Shown: positions 17,325 to 25,833 of the stretch, one piece after another | How the letters are laid out: each line of letters opens with the position of its first letter | How positions within the stretch are numbered: the stretch's first letter is position 1 | Made by a program: the position numbers and the translations under genes | Assembly: GCF_000234805.1 (NCBI RefSeq) | Contig: NC_016645.1 | Span: 782,391-846,390, forward strand | Length of the DNA stretch: 64,000 nucleotides | Source: Pyrobaculum ferrireducens | Lineage (GTDB): Archaea; Thermoproteota; Thermoprotei; Thermoproteales; Thermoproteaceae | Reading direction: 5' to 3' | Notes under the pieces: generated by a model | Database searches by the model: none | What the model saw: the letters and a program-made list of their open reading frames with translations, nothing else | Told to the model about the DNA's origin: nothing

Positions 17325-17348
17325 GTATCTCAAAAAGAGGGTCGAAAG
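17325..17348 (+). repeat. Solitary, slightly degenerate array-1 repeat next to cas4
   Basis: One 24-nt copy of the array-1 repeat lies 5 nt beyond the cas4 stop and about 900 bp from the array end. It differs at two positions (GGGTCG in place of GGATTG). It has the same orientation as the array. Thus it lies antisense within the 3' untranslated part of the minus-strand cas4-cas2-cas1-csa1 message. Confidence 0.85.
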
Positions 17349-17353
17349 CTTGT

Positions 17354-17929
17354 TTAGATTTTTTCTATTTGTGTGGATGTGTATCCGCAGTATTTTCTGT
17401 ACCAGCAGCTGGGGCATTTGTTTGGGTGGTGTCTTGGCTGGGGGGTCCAGCCGCTGTATATGCGGCGTATCTGGGCGGCTACGTGGTTTACTAGCTGTAT
17501 GAGGTTTTGGGTGAGTGGGATTGTGGCTGTGTGGCCGGTTTCTGTGTAGTAGATGTAGGCTGTGGTGGCGGCTCTGCGGTACTGGGCCTGGGCGGCGATG
17601 GCGTAGGCGGCGGCCTGTGCTTTGTGGGGGGTTGGGACTGTGCGTGGGGGTTTGGCTAGCTTTACTTCGAGGGGGGCTGGGCGGCCGCCTATCCACAGCA
17701 CGGCGTCGACGACGCCGCATATGCCGGCGCCTTCTAGGCGTGGGCTGTGTTCGACGCGGTCGGCGCCGAGGGCCTTGGCGACTGCCTCGACGGCCTCGCG
17801 CTGGGTTTCCTTTCCCTTCTTCATCCTCTCGGTGGGGGGCTCGGCCGCTCCTGTTATGATGTAGTAGGCGGCGGCTGGGCAGTAGAGGTACTGCCTGATG
17901 AGGGCTGGGTTAATGCAGAGCTGGGCCAC
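17354..17929 (-). CDS. cas4: Cas4 nuclease
   Basis: Cas4 is a RecB-type nuclease with an Fe-S cluster that trims and orients prespacers before integration. This one has 191 residues. The N-terminal Cys of the cluster is in QYLYCPAAAYY, and the C-terminal trio is in CPSCWYRKYC. The PD-(D/E)XK core is GVVDAVLW (Asp) and APLEVKLAKPP (ExK), followed by a Q motif at KAQAAAYA. Its start overlaps the cas2 end by 20 nt, so it is the last gene of the adaptation operon. Confidence 0.92.
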   Translation of the reverse strand: MAQLCINPALIRQYLYCPAAAYYIITGAAEPPTERMKKGKETQREAVEAVAKALGADRVEHSPRLEGAGICGVVDAVLWIGGRPAPLEVKLAKPPRTVPTPHKAQAAAYAIAAQAQYRRAATTAYIYYTETGHTATIPLTQNLIQLVNHVAAQIRRIYSGWTPQPRHHPNKCPSCWYRKYCGYTSTQIEKI

Positions 17930-18185
17930 GGCCGCTGGGTGGGGGTGGGCCTATTCTTATCATTGTTTCCAGCGTCCTTCTGTCTATTTTGAGGATTATT
18001 ATGTCTGCGTTGGCGCCTCTGACGGCTCTGGCGAGCCTCTCGGCGAGCTCCTTGACGTAGGCAGGGGGGAGGCGGCCTATGTAGGCTGACTTCTGGACGC
18101 GGGCTAGGCCGTATGACCTCAGCACCTCCGCCACCTTGTTTCTCACGTGGTCTTCGGTTATGTCGTATACCACTAGGATGTGCAT
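17910..18185 (-). CDS. cas2: Cas2, CRISPR adaptation protein
   Basis: This 91-residue ferredoxin-like protein begins HILVVYDITEDHVRNKVAEV, with the conserved Asp at the end of strand 1. It continues SYGLARVQKSAYIGRL, the second typical strand. Cas2 bridges two Cas1 dimers in the integration complex. It overlaps cas1 by 13 nt upstream and cas4 by 20 nt downstream. Confidence 0.95.
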   Translation of the reverse strand: MHILVVYDITEDHVRNKVAEVLRSYGLARVQKSAYIGRLPPAYVKELAERLARAVRGANADIIILKIDRRTLETMIRIGPPPPSGRGPALH

Positions 18186-19060
18186 AGGGACTTCGCCAGG
18201 TGCCTTGCTTCTCTGTGTATCTCTGCTGATACTGGGCTTCTCCCGGCGCCGAGTTCCTCAAGCACCGCGGCGGCTACGGCGAGGCGGGATTTGTGGGTGA
18301 GGAGGCCGTCTTCTACCTCAAGCTCTTCGGCGGATTTGGCCACCGCGGCGTCGACGCGGGGCCTCCACTGCTCCATGAAGTCTAGGACTAGGGAGGGCCT
18401 TCCTGACTTGTCCGCGTGTAGGAAGCCTACGTAGGGGTCTAGGCCGGAGAGGAGTAGGGATTTGAAGCAGAGGGTTTTTAATATGCCGTAGCCGTAGTTG
18501 AGGCCGGCGTTTACGGGGTCTCGGCCGTCCTGGTCGCGGCCTGGGAAGCCGGTTACCTCTCTGTAGGCGGCCCAGTAGGCCTCCGCGGCCGCGGCCTCGG
18601 CCTCCATCAGAGCCCTGGCGTCGGGGGCGCGGGCCGCCGCGTCGGCGGCCTTGCTGATCTGCTCGGCGTATTGGCTGTACCGGGCCAGCCTCCTCCGCCA
18701 CGTGCGTACGTTCTCCAGCTGGCCTCTTATCTTCCTCCAGATCCACCTCCTGGCGAACTCAAGCCCTCTGCCGTCTGCGGTTGCTTTGTACTGGCAGAGC
18801 CTCTTGGCCCCGGTGGCGTCGCCTACGGGCTTCATAAATATGCCGATGGGCTCCCCCCTCTGGTCGAACACGGCGACGGTGGCGCCGGCCCTCAGCAACG
18901 CCCTTAGGGCCTTCGTGGAGATGGATATCCCGCCGGTGAGCAACAGCACCTCGTCTACTTCGTGGAGGGGGTATTCCCTCCTGGCGCCGGGGCTCTCGAC
19001 GACGAGCAGGCCCCGCCTGGCTCTTATCCGGGTTCCGTAGCTAGCGACTGCGATCTGCAT
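18173..19060 (-). CDS. cas1: Cas1, spacer integrase
   Basis: Cas1 integrates new spacers at the leader end of the array. This one has 295 residues. The N-terminal beta domain (RGLLVVESPG, then VLLLTGGISISTKALRALL) is followed by the helical domain. Expected metal ligands are visible: Glu in AEAYWAAYREVTG, His in YVGFLHADKSGRPSLVLDF and Asp in the same stretch. It overlaps cas2 by 13 nt and csa1 by 20 nt, a tight operon csa1-cas1-cas2-cas4. Confidence 0.95.
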   Translation of the reverse strand: MQIAVASYGTRIRARRGLLVVESPGARREYPLHEVDEVLLLTGGISISTKALRALLRAGATVAVFDQRGEPIGIFMKPVGDATGAKRLCQYKATADGRGLEFARRWIWRKIRGQLENVRTWRRRLARYSQYAEQISKAADAAARAPDARALMEAEAAAAEAYWAAYREVTGFPGRDQDGRDPVNAGLNYGYGILKTLCFKSLLLSGLDPYVGFLHADKSGRPSLVLDFMEQWRPRVDAAVAKSAEELEVEDGLLTHKSRLAVAAAVLEELGAGRSPVSAEIHREARHLAKSLCTS

Positions 19061-19889
19061 GGCATATGTGGAAGTATGGGCACGTCCGGGGGCACTCCGG
19101 CGCGGCGCCGGGGTCGCGTCCGGAGGCTACTATGTCTATGGCCTCGTCTCTCGCCTCGAGGAACTTGGCCCGGGCGGCGTCGCCGAGGGGGTGCGCCACG
19201 GCTCGGTACTCCACTGCGGCGTTGACGGATATCTGGACGTGTATGCCGTAGTCTATGGGCACGCCCCACTCCGCCTCTATGGCCATGGCGTATCCCGCCA
19301 GTGCGGCCTCTACATTTTGCGAGGGGCCGAACTTGAACTCCACCACGGCTCCGAGGGCGACGCCGTCTGCCACCACGTATCCGAGGCCGAGGGGTGCCCC
19401 GTCGACGACGACCTGGGTGGCTATTGGGGCGGCGTAGAAGGCGGCGGCGTCGCGGCCGCGGGCTAGCCTGGCGGCGTGGGCGTAGCTGTGCTCGCCGAGT
19501 AGTCTAGAGGCGACGTATTTGTACAGCGCCTCTGCCTTCGGCCTCACGTCTTCGGGTACGCCCTCTAGGGAGGGGGACATGGGCGCCCCGGCGTAGGCGT
19601 ATTTCTTGAAGTCCTCCACGGCCTTGAACAGCGCGGCGTGCAACGCCTGGCCCTCGGCGAGGGTTTTGTTTGCGGCGGGCCTCTCGCCCGCGACGTATTT
19701 GAGGTAGAGGTTGCGACCTGTGGGGCAGTAGCCGTAGGCGAAGTCTGAGAGGGCTAGCCCGAGGTAGGCGGGGGGCTTGACGGGCGGCCTGTCGTAGGCC
19801 CAGCCCCGTAGGTCGGGGGATACCTCGACGGGTCCCGTGGTTATCCTGGCTCTTTTTAGGAGTCTGGCGATTTCGAGTAGGGTTAACAC
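19041..19889 (-). CDS. csa1: Csa1, Cas4-like protein of type I-A adaptation
   Basis: This 282-residue protein belongs to the Csa1 branch of RecB-like nucleases. Features are LSDFAYGYCPTGRNLYLKYV near residue 50 with one cluster Cys, the core segments VVADGVALGAVVEFKFGPSQ, and a C-terminal cluster CPRTCPYFHICHAD. It is the first gene of the operon, divergent from csa3 across 78 bp. In type I-A systems Csa1 acts with Cas1, Cas2 and Cas4 in spacer acquisition. Confidence 0.9.
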   Translation of the reverse strand: MLTLLEIARLLKRARITTGPVEVSPDLRGWAYDRPPVKPPAYLGLALSDFAYGYCPTGRNLYLKYVAGERPAANKTLAEGQALHAALFKAVEDFKKYAYAGAPMSPSLEGVPEDVRPKAEALYKYVASRLLGEHSYAHAARLARGRDAAAFYAAPIATQVVVDGAPLGLGYVVADGVALGAVVEFKFGPSQNVEAALAGYAMAIEAEWGVPIDYGIHVQISVNAAVEYRAVAHPLGDAARAKFLEARDEAIDIVASGRDPGAAPECPRTCPYFHICHADRSR

Positions 19890-19925
19890 AAAGTTTTGGT
19901 CTAGTTGTTTCTAATGTTTTACATT

Positions 19926-19967
19926 CTGCAAGGGGGAAGATTTTAATTTGCAGGTATCTGCAATTTA
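19926..19967 (+). promoter_or_regulatory. csa3 promoter with TTGCAG/CTGCAA operator
   Basis: TTTTAAT at 19941-19947 is the TATA box for a leaderless csa3 message (ATG at 19968). Immediately downstream TTGCAG-gtat-CTGCAA (19948-19963) is a perfect inverted repeat with 6-bp arms. A further CTGCAA half-site lies upstream at 19926-19931. The site is placed to block csa3 transcription and could also affect csa1 on the other strand. Csa3 is the obvious candidate ligand (inference). Confidence 0.6.
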
Positions 19968-20609
19968 ATGCGGCTGGCTGTCACTGTGGGGTTCGAGTCG
20001 AGGCTTGTCATGCGGGCTCTTGCACGTCTAGGACCCGTAGATGATTATTTCCTTCTGCGTGGCATAACTGGTAAAGAAGGCGATAGGGAATCCGCCGAGA
20101 CTGTTTCTGATTTAATAAGGACGTTGGGCAAGGGCCAGGAAATTCAGGTGGATCTTATCGATCTTTCTAGAGGCTTGAATAGAATTGTCGAGCTAGAGTT
20201 CGACATCATGGCTCTTGCAGGTGGACCTCGTGCGTTGATACTTCTCGCATTTGTTGCCGCTATTCTAAGGAAGTCTGATATCTACCTAGTTCCTGAGTTC
20301 TCAATCGAGCCTGTGAGAATTAGTGGATTTAGAGTGCTGAAAGAGTTGGGAGGCCTTACGGAAGCGAGACTTAGGGCCTTTGTAAATGTAGGTATCGGCT
20401 CTACAGCCGAGGATGTCGCTAAGCGTATAGGAGTCGACAAAACCACAGCATATCGTCACCTCGAGTGGCTAGCGGATAGGGGGCTTGTTAGGGTGGAGGG
20501 GGGACGTATGAGGAGGTATAGCGCTGATCCGCTGTCCGTAGCTGTGGCGTCGGGGTATTTGCGGTTGATGGAAAAAGAAGTTGCTAAAAGTGCAGGAGAT
20601 AAAGTATAA
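19968..20609 (+). CDS. csa3: Csa3, CARF-winged-helix regulator of type I-A CRISPR
   Basis: This 213-residue protein has an N-terminal Rossmann-like CARF domain (GFESRLVMRALARLGPVDDY, and the ligand-side loop MALAGGPRALILLAF). A C-terminal winged helix follows (TAEDVAKRIGVDKTTAYRHL, EWLADRGLVRVEGG). Csa3 proteins control adaptation and interference genes in Sulfolobales and may respond to cyclic tetra-adenylate. It is divergent from the adaptation operon and precedes the interference genes by 24 bp, though csa5 has its own A/T box. Confidence 0.93.
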   Translation: MRLAVTVGFESRLVMRALARLGPVDDYFLLRGITGKEGDRESAETVSDLIRTLGKGQEIQVDLIDLSRGLNRIVELEFDIMALAGGPRALILLAFVAAILRKSDIYLVPEFSIEPVRISGFRVLKELGGLTEARLRAFVNVGIGSTAEDVAKRIGVDKTTAYRHLEWLADRGLVRVEGGRMRRYSADPLSVAVASGYLRLMEKEVAKSAGDKV

Positions 20610-20633
20610 TAAACATTTGTTTCGTAAATCACC

Positions 20634-20981
20634 ATGTCTGAACAGAAAGAATTTAATATTGATCCAATAATCGACGTCCTAGCATATCTCGCTCGAGAAA
20701 GGGTTTATGGTCCACTTGATATGTTAAGTCGCGTAGAGGACAGCGACGAGTTCTATATGAAGATGGCGAGAGAGGCATTGTACTCGGCGTTGCGGTATGT
20801 CTCAACTGAGCGCGTAGCCTATCAGCAGCTTGAGGACTCCGTGAGGCTTGCGCTGGCTGTGATAGAAAAAAGGCCTCACTTCGCCAAGGAGCTGGCGCTG
20901 AGAGCCCTTGCAAGATCTATGTCGGCTGGTTCGGACAAGCCGCAGAAGGGGGGAAGGGACACAGCAGAGGGTAGTCAGTGA
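20634..20981 (+). CDS. csa5: Csa5 (Cas11a), small subunit of type I-A Cascade
   Basis: This 115-residue, mostly helical protein lies directly before cas7. Residues such as DPIIDVLAYLARERVYGPLD and MAREALYSALRYVSTERV match the Csa5 pattern. It forms part of the belly of the type I-A effector. An AATAAAC element near 20608-20614 may give a separate promoter. Its stop overlaps the cas7 start (TGA within GTGACCATG). Confidence 0.88.
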   Translation: MSEQKEFNIDPIIDVLAYLARERVYGPLDMLSRVEDSDEFYMKMAREALYSALRYVSTERVAYQQLEDSVRLALAVIEKRPHFAKELALRALARSMSAGSDKPQKGGRDTAEGSQ

Positions 20982-21946
20982 CCATGTACGTCTCGTTCGG
21001 ATTCAGATTCAGAGCTGAGGTTGAGGCTTTGAACATGGCGGAGGCTGTAGGCAACTATACGCGCCATAGGACGGCGCCAGTGATGGTGATAGAGCGGGAT
21101 CAAGACGGCAGAGTAATCGCGTATAAGGTTACTATGGCGCCTGCGGTCTCTGGCCAGTCGATAGCCTTTGGCTTTATGTCGGCATTGGTTAAACTAGCTA
21201 ATCAGCGGAATCTACCTGTTTGTGATGAATGTCAGAATTATAGCAAATTGGGCGGATTCTTCAAAAGAGCCGATAGGCCGGAGATCGGGAGGGACGAACG
21301 TATAAGGACGTGTGTGGTAGAGGACGTGACCGGCTTTATGGCGACCAAAGAGCGGGGGGGCGGCGAAAAGGGTGGAATGATAAGGAGGACCTCGCCTGTT
21401 ATGTTTAGCTATATGGTGCCCGACTCTTATAGTGCTAGGGGCGTCGTAATGCCGCAACTACATGTTAGGTATAACTTACAGAATCCTCAGCAACAGGTGC
21501 CATACCAGGTAGAAGCCGGTACTGCAATATATATACACGGGGTGGCAATAGATGTTGAGAGAATAGGTAGGTTCGAGGATTCCGACGGCTATGTAGGTGA
21601 CAGGAAGGCAAGGATTGAGGCAGTTTTCGATGCGTTGAAGGCACTCTACGGCGGGCTGTTGTTTGGCGCGAAAAAGGCGCGATATACGCCTATCTTTGAA
21701 GCACTAGGCGGCATCGCCGCGATCTCACACCCAATACCATTTACTGTGAGCCCGCCGCGTATGAGAGATTATGTCGAGGAAAATGCAAAGAGGGCGGCGG
21801 CATATATCGGCGAGGTTTCTCTATTCTGCTTTGACAAGGAGGGCATAACTAGTTGTGGAAAAACTGGAGACAAAGTAAAGGCCGTTTCTAACCTGGAAGA
21901 GCTAATTAACTCAGTCAAAGATTTAGTGCTGAATAAAATTAAATGA
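20978..21946 (+). CDS. cas7: Cas7 (Csa2), backbone subunit of type I-A Cascade
   Basis: This 322-residue RAMP-type protein polymerises along crRNA. Typical segments are VSFGFRFRAEVEALNMAEAV at the start, GGMIRRTSPVMFSYMVPDSY in the middle (DevR-like region), and KKARYTPIFEALGGIAAISH near the C-terminus. The start may be GTG 20978 or ATG 20984, six bases apart. The 3' end overlaps cas5 by 4 nt (ATGA). Confidence 0.93.
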   Translation: MTMYVSFGFRFRAEVEALNMAEAVGNYTRHRTAPVMVIERDQDGRVIAYKVTMAPAVSGQSIAFGFMSALVKLANQRNLPVCDECQNYSKLGGFFKRADRPEIGRDERIRTCVVEDVTGFMATKERGGGEKGGMIRRTSPVMFSYMVPDSYSARGVVMPQLHVRYNLQNPQQQVPYQVEAGTAIYIHGVAIDVERIGRFEDSDGYVGDRKARIEAVFDALKALYGGLLFGAKKARYTPIFEALGGIAAISHPIPFTVSPPRMRDYVEENAKRAAAYIGEVSLFCFDKEGITSCGKTGDKVKAVSNLEELINSVKDLVLNKIK

Positions 21947-22818
21947 GGTACATATTGCTTAAGACTGAGTTTTACTCGCCATACACCTCTGTCCAGTTCT
22001 TCGCAGAACATGGTAGCGGATCTATAGTTCCACCGCCATCGACATTGATAGGCGCGCTCGCTGCAGTTTACTACTACCCAGTCGAGAGAGAGATTGAAGA
22101 CGAATTTGTTTCTAGAGTAAAATATGTTACTTTCCATGTTCCGCCATATACCGTTGTTGAAAATATCTCACGACATTTTACTTTGTTTAGCCAGAGGAAA
22201 GAGAGGCTTAAGGCATTAAGGGCAGCCATAGATGTAGTGGCTGGTGCAAGGGAGCTAGATGCCGCGGTATTAAAGATCTTCACAAATTATGGCGGTCTTA
22301 GGTTGAAAAAGAACGAGAGCGTAGAGGAGGCGCTTCAGAGGATGCGCAGTTCTGGAATGACAGATATTGATATCGCTTTGACCGCTGTACAGGTGTTGTT
22401 GGCTCCAGCTACGCGAACTGAGACGTATTTCTGGGAACCGGCCTATATTCTATATGTTGTTGACGACGATCTTAAGATAGAACCTACTGGAATAATGAGG
22501 ATAGGTCCTAAGGAATCGATTGTCTCTGTGACGGAGCTTAAGATCAAGAATTTACAGAGGATTAATGAGAGGATAAGAACCAGATTTTACGTGCCGGTTA
22601 GGGCACTAGAGGGAATGTGCGGAACGTGCAACGTGGTCTATATGGCTCAGAGACCCGGTGGTGACCCTGAGAAGGTTGGTGTTGAGCCTTACTACGTTCC
22701 TCGTAGCGCGCCCGATATGAGTATTGAGGGATCCCCAGCCCATGGGTGGGCCGCTGTGGAGATCGAGGCTGAGGATGTAACTCTGAGAGCTATTGTGCCC
22801 GAATATGTCGCGCCGTAA
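21943..22818 (+). CDS. cas5a: Cas5a, crRNA-handle binding subunit of Cascade
   Basis: This 291-residue RAMP protein has the Cas5 N-terminal fold: ILLKTEFYSPYTSVQFFAEH, then SIVPPPSTLIGALAAVYY, the conserved Pro-rich turn before the helix. A Cys pair CGTC lies near residue 226. The ATG overlaps cas7 by 4 nt, and the next frame begins 26 nt inside its 3' end. Confidence 0.9.
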   Translation: MRYILLKTEFYSPYTSVQFFAEHGSGSIVPPPSTLIGALAAVYYYPVEREIEDEFVSRVKYVTFHVPPYTVVENISRHFTLFSQRKERLKALRAAIDVVAGARELDAAVLKIFTNYGGLRLKKNESVEEALQRMRSSGMTDIDIALTAVQVLLAPATRTETYFWEPAYILYVVDDDLKIEPTGIMRIGPKESIVSVTELKIKNLQRINERIRTRFYVPVRALEGMCGTCNVVYMAQRPGGDPEKVGVEPYYVPRSAPDMSIEGSPAHGWAAVEIEAEDVTLRAIVPEYVAP

Positions 22819-23707
22819 GAAAGATACAAGTCGTAAAGAAAAAACTAATAGTATAAATAATATTTGTATTGATATAAATAACATCAATAAATACATTAAC
22901 TTTATTTATTTTTATAAGGTTAACGCATTTTCTATTTTAGCCACATCGATGCCGGTAAGCGAGATAAAAAGTAATATAAATAACTTTATTGAATCAATAA
23001 ATAATTATATTGAACATATCCAGAAGAAAAGTAGAAAAATTAGTAAAGATAAAAGTGGTTTATTATTGTCCGAATCGGATTTTGCCAGTTGTTCCAAGGC
23101 TTTATCATCAGAAGAGCTTATAGAAATGAAGGAGTTCTTAAAGAGTAGTATATATTTATATACCTTAAAAACTTCAGGCACTTTTAAAACCTTATCTGCT
23201 TTCGATAAACTAAATCAAATGGCTGATTATGTGTTTCGAGTCTGCTTTCATGATGATTGTCATCTTGCCATTGTCGAAGTCGCTGGTTATGACCTTGCAT
23301 CTAGGGATATGAGCTCGATTAACAGGGAGTTTCTCAGATTTATGAATAAGTTAAGGCTTACCTATACGCCTGCCTATGTGCTAGCTATGTCGTTAGCAGT
23401 TCGCCATTTAGCTAGATGCCAAGAGGCTGAGGTGCGTCTCGTTAGAATAAAAGGGTCTTATTACACCTCAATTCCGCTTCAACACAGATTACTGTGCACT
23501 CTCAAGCCTCTTGCTAACTTTTACATCGACTTGGTTGAAGCTGGCTCCGGCTACGTTGAGAGTGTTGCTTCGAAGATCCTGGAGATGGTTCAAACAGACG
23601 ATAGATACAAGATATATGAGGTGTTGAGGAACATGTCCCAGACTAGGAAGCTCGATATCAGAGAGCGAGAGGCTCTGGATAAACTGGTTGCCTTCTTGGT
23701 AAAATGA
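22793..23707 (+). CDS. Unrecognised protein in the Cas8a position of the type I-A operon
   Basis: This 304-residue protein lies between cas5 and cas3', where the Cas8a large subunit is expected. I see no clear Cas8a signature. The first 70 residues are Asn/Ile/Lys-rich (NNICIDINNINKYINF) and encoded by DNA that is visibly AT-richer than its neighbours. The C-terminal two thirds look like an ordinary helical protein, with CFHDDCHLAIVEVAGYDLAS, LTYTPAYVLAMSLAVRHLAR and LQHRLLCTLKPLANFYIDL. A start at Met5 is also possible. The 3' end overlaps cas3' by 4 nt. A divergent Cas8a is the best guess from position; structure comparison would decide. Confidence 0.6.
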   Translation: MCPNMSRRKKDTSRKEKTNSINNICIDINNINKYINFIYFYKVNAFSILATSMPVSEIKSNINNFIESINNYIEHIQKKSRKISKDKSGLLLSESDFASCSKALSSEELIEMKEFLKSSIYLYTLKTSGTFKTLSAFDKLNQMADYVFRVCFHDDCHLAIVEVAGYDLASRDMSSINREFLRFMNKLRLTYTPAYVLAMSLAVRHLARCQEAEVRLVRIKGSYYTSIPLQHRLLCTLKPLANFYIDLVEAGSGYVESVASKILEMVQTDDRYKIYEVLRNMSQTRKLDIREREALDKLVAFLVK

Positions 23708-25176
23708 GGGCCGCAGTAGCTAGGGCTCTGGAACTAGCTAGGGGAGGAACTGATCGGTTTGTGCTGGAGTTGCCTACTGGTTACGGCAAGACGAGCACAG
23801 GTCCGCTTCTCTTTAGAGCGTTTAGGGAGGCTGGTCTCTGCTGGAAGGCTATTCATGTTTTTCCTCTGCGGGCTGTGTTGCACAAGACTTTGAAAGAATA
23901 TGTTACTAAATATTCAGATATTTCTTTTACATATCAAGATGGCGATGTCACTCTTACAGAGCAGGGTTATGTGAAAAGCGCCGACTTCTCGATTGGTGAC
24001 TATATATTAACTACTGTTGATTCCTTTATACATAATCTTTTTAAGGCGCCAGTGTCTGAACTGCACCGTATAGCAGGTAGGTCGAGGGCGATACATTATC
24101 ATGTGCCTTTTGCTAACATATACCCCTCTTGTGTATTTTTTGACGAGGCGCATATCTCGGCGCTAGAGGAGAGTGGGAAAGCTTCTGCCGCGCTGGAGGC
24201 GGCGGTTAGCGTCTTGGCTGAGGCCCATGTGCCGGTAGTGGTGATGTCAGCGACAATGGGAGCGTGGAAAAAGAAGCTCTTCAGAGGGTTTAAATTCGTC
24301 CAGCTAGGTTCCAGAGATAGGGAGGATAGCGATACCATATATGTCCACGACGCTGAGTTTGAGAGGTGTGTTTCCAAGATCAGATATACTGTAAGGAAAA
24401 TCAATTTGGAGAATGTTGCTGAAATAGCTAAGCGAAAGGTCAAGGAAGGCAAAAGAGTTTTAATCGTCTACAACAACTTAGGCGAGGCGGCAAATCTTGC
24501 GAAGAAGCTAGGTGGTGTCTTGATTCACTCTAGACTAACTAGAACTGATAGGCAAAAAGCTGAAAACGAACTCGCCAAGGCGGATATCGTGGTGGGAACC
24601 TCAGCTATTGAGGCTGGCGTTGATGTGAGTTTTGATGTTTTGATATCATCGGCCGATGCGCCCGAGTCGGTGATTCAGCGTGTAGGGAGAGTCTGCCGTA
24701 AGGTGGACTGCAATGAGTGCCAAGGCGAAATTTACATATTTGGGGAGCAAGCCGACATGTTCCTCCCGATAAAGCAGTGGAGGTTGCCATATATGGAGGG
24801 AAGTTACATCTCTCTGTTAAGAAGTGAGATTAATAGAGATGCGGGGATTGCGTGGCTCCTGGGAGAACTCTCTAAGTTTATCTATATACCTCCAGATGTC
24901 TTAAAAAAGGTCTTTATAAAAGCTGGGATGTCGTATGTGAGGTCCGCACTAGTAGAGGCTTGTGCTGATGAGTCATGTAAGCCTGAGAGTGCTTTCCCAG
25001 TATCTCTTGATAAAGCTAATGAATTGCCTATTGATAAGATCTATATCAATGGAACTTTCGAAAAGCCACCTAAGGAGTATAACATAAGTTGGCTGGTCTC
25101 GGCTGTAGAGAAATATGGGGACTTTCCAAAGCTAGTGCTCAAGTGTTATGTCGAAGGACTTGGTCCTTTCTGTTGA
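23704..25176 (+). CDS. cas3': Cas3' helicase subunit
   Basis: This 490-residue SF2 helicase is the stand-alone helicase half of Cas3. Visible motifs are Walker A LELPTGYGKTSTG, motif II CVFFDEAHISAL, motif III VVMSATMGAWKK, motif V VVGTSAIEAGVDVSFD and motif VI SVIQRVGRVCRK. It drives DNA unwinding after Cascade binds its target. The start overlaps the upstream gene by 4 nt and the end overlaps cas3'' by 29 nt. Confidence 0.95.
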   Translation: MRAAVARALELARGGTDRFVLELPTGYGKTSTGPLLFRAFREAGLCWKAIHVFPLRAVLHKTLKEYVTKYSDISFTYQDGDVTLTEQGYVKSADFSIGDYILTTVDSFIHNLFKAPVSELHRIAGRSRAIHYHVPFANIYPSCVFFDEAHISALEESGKASAALEAAVSVLAEAHVPVVVMSATMGAWKKKLFRGFKFVQLGSRDREDSDTIYVHDAEFERCVSKIRYTVRKINLENVAEIAKRKVKEGKRVLIVYNNLGEAANLAKKLGGVLIHSRLTRTDRQKAENELAKADIVVGTSAIEAGVDVSFDVLISSADAPESVIQRVGRVCRKVDCNECQGEIYIFGEQADMFLPIKQWRLPYMEGSYISLLRSEINRDAGIAWLLGELSKFIYIPPDVLKKVFIKAGMSYVRSALVEACADESCKPESAFPVSLDKANELPIDKIYINGTFEKPPKEYNISWLVSAVEKYGDFPKLVLKCYVEGLGPFC

Positions 25177-25807
25177 TTGCTTGTCTGTTGATTGCCTGGC
25201 TGGACCGTGCGAGCCTCTGGAGAAGCATTCAGTAGAGGTAGCTACATGTGTTGAGAAGAGAGGCCAATTAGTGGCAAAGAAGATAGCCAGGGTATTTGGA
25301 GCTAGTGAGGACGAGGTCCTCGATCTGATGGTGTTCGGAGCTCTGGCTCATGACGTTGGCAAATCAGATGTAACATTCAAGGGAAGCAATGGGTTTTATC
25401 CCATGCATGAAGCTAGGTCTACTGCATTTGTGTTATATGTCTTTGATAAAGCAGGTTTGCGTCCCAGCTGTTCTCTTGAGGGAAGATCTCTGGCAGACTT
25501 AGTGCTCGCCATGGTTGCTTTACATCATTATTCCCACAAGGATTATCGGATTAGTAAACCCGTGGGACTGACGCCTAGATGTCCGCTTAATTGGTTTTTG
25601 GAGTGGGCACCTAAAACCCAGCTGGGGAGAAGAATACGCGAAATAGCGTTAAGCGTGCGTGATGTTTCAGAAACACAATGCCATGCCGACATCATAAGTA
25701 CTATCGGCAAGCCGCTTAATACAAAATTAAGTATGGCTGTCTCCGCACTTCTTGGTGTATTAGGTAAATGCGACGTGGAAGTAGCTAAGCGAAATAGATG
25801 TGACTAA
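25148..25807 (+). CDS. cas3'': Cas3'' HD nuclease subunit
   Basis: This 219-residue HD-superfamily nuclease is the separate nuclease half of Cas3. Metal-binding motifs are the early His in EPLEKHSVEVATC, FGALAHDVGKSD (HD), PMHEARS and VALHHYSHKDYR. It would cut single-stranded DNA made by Cas3'. It is the last gene of the csa5-cas7-cas5-X-cas3'-cas3'' operon. The start is not certain because several codons at the beginning overlap cas3'. Confidence 0.93.
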   Translation: MSKDLVLSVDCLSVDCLAGPCEPLEKHSVEVATCVEKRGQLVAKKIARVFGASEDEVLDLMVFGALAHDVGKSDVTFKGSNGFYPMHEARSTAFVLYVFDKAGLRPSCSLEGRSLADLVLAMVALHHYSHKDYRISKPVGLTPRCPLNWFLEWAPKTQLGRRIREIALSVRDVSETQCHADIISTIGKPLNTKLSMAVSALLGVLGKCDVEVAKRNRCD

Positions 25808-25833
25808 AACCGTTGTCGTGTTGCCACATAGAC

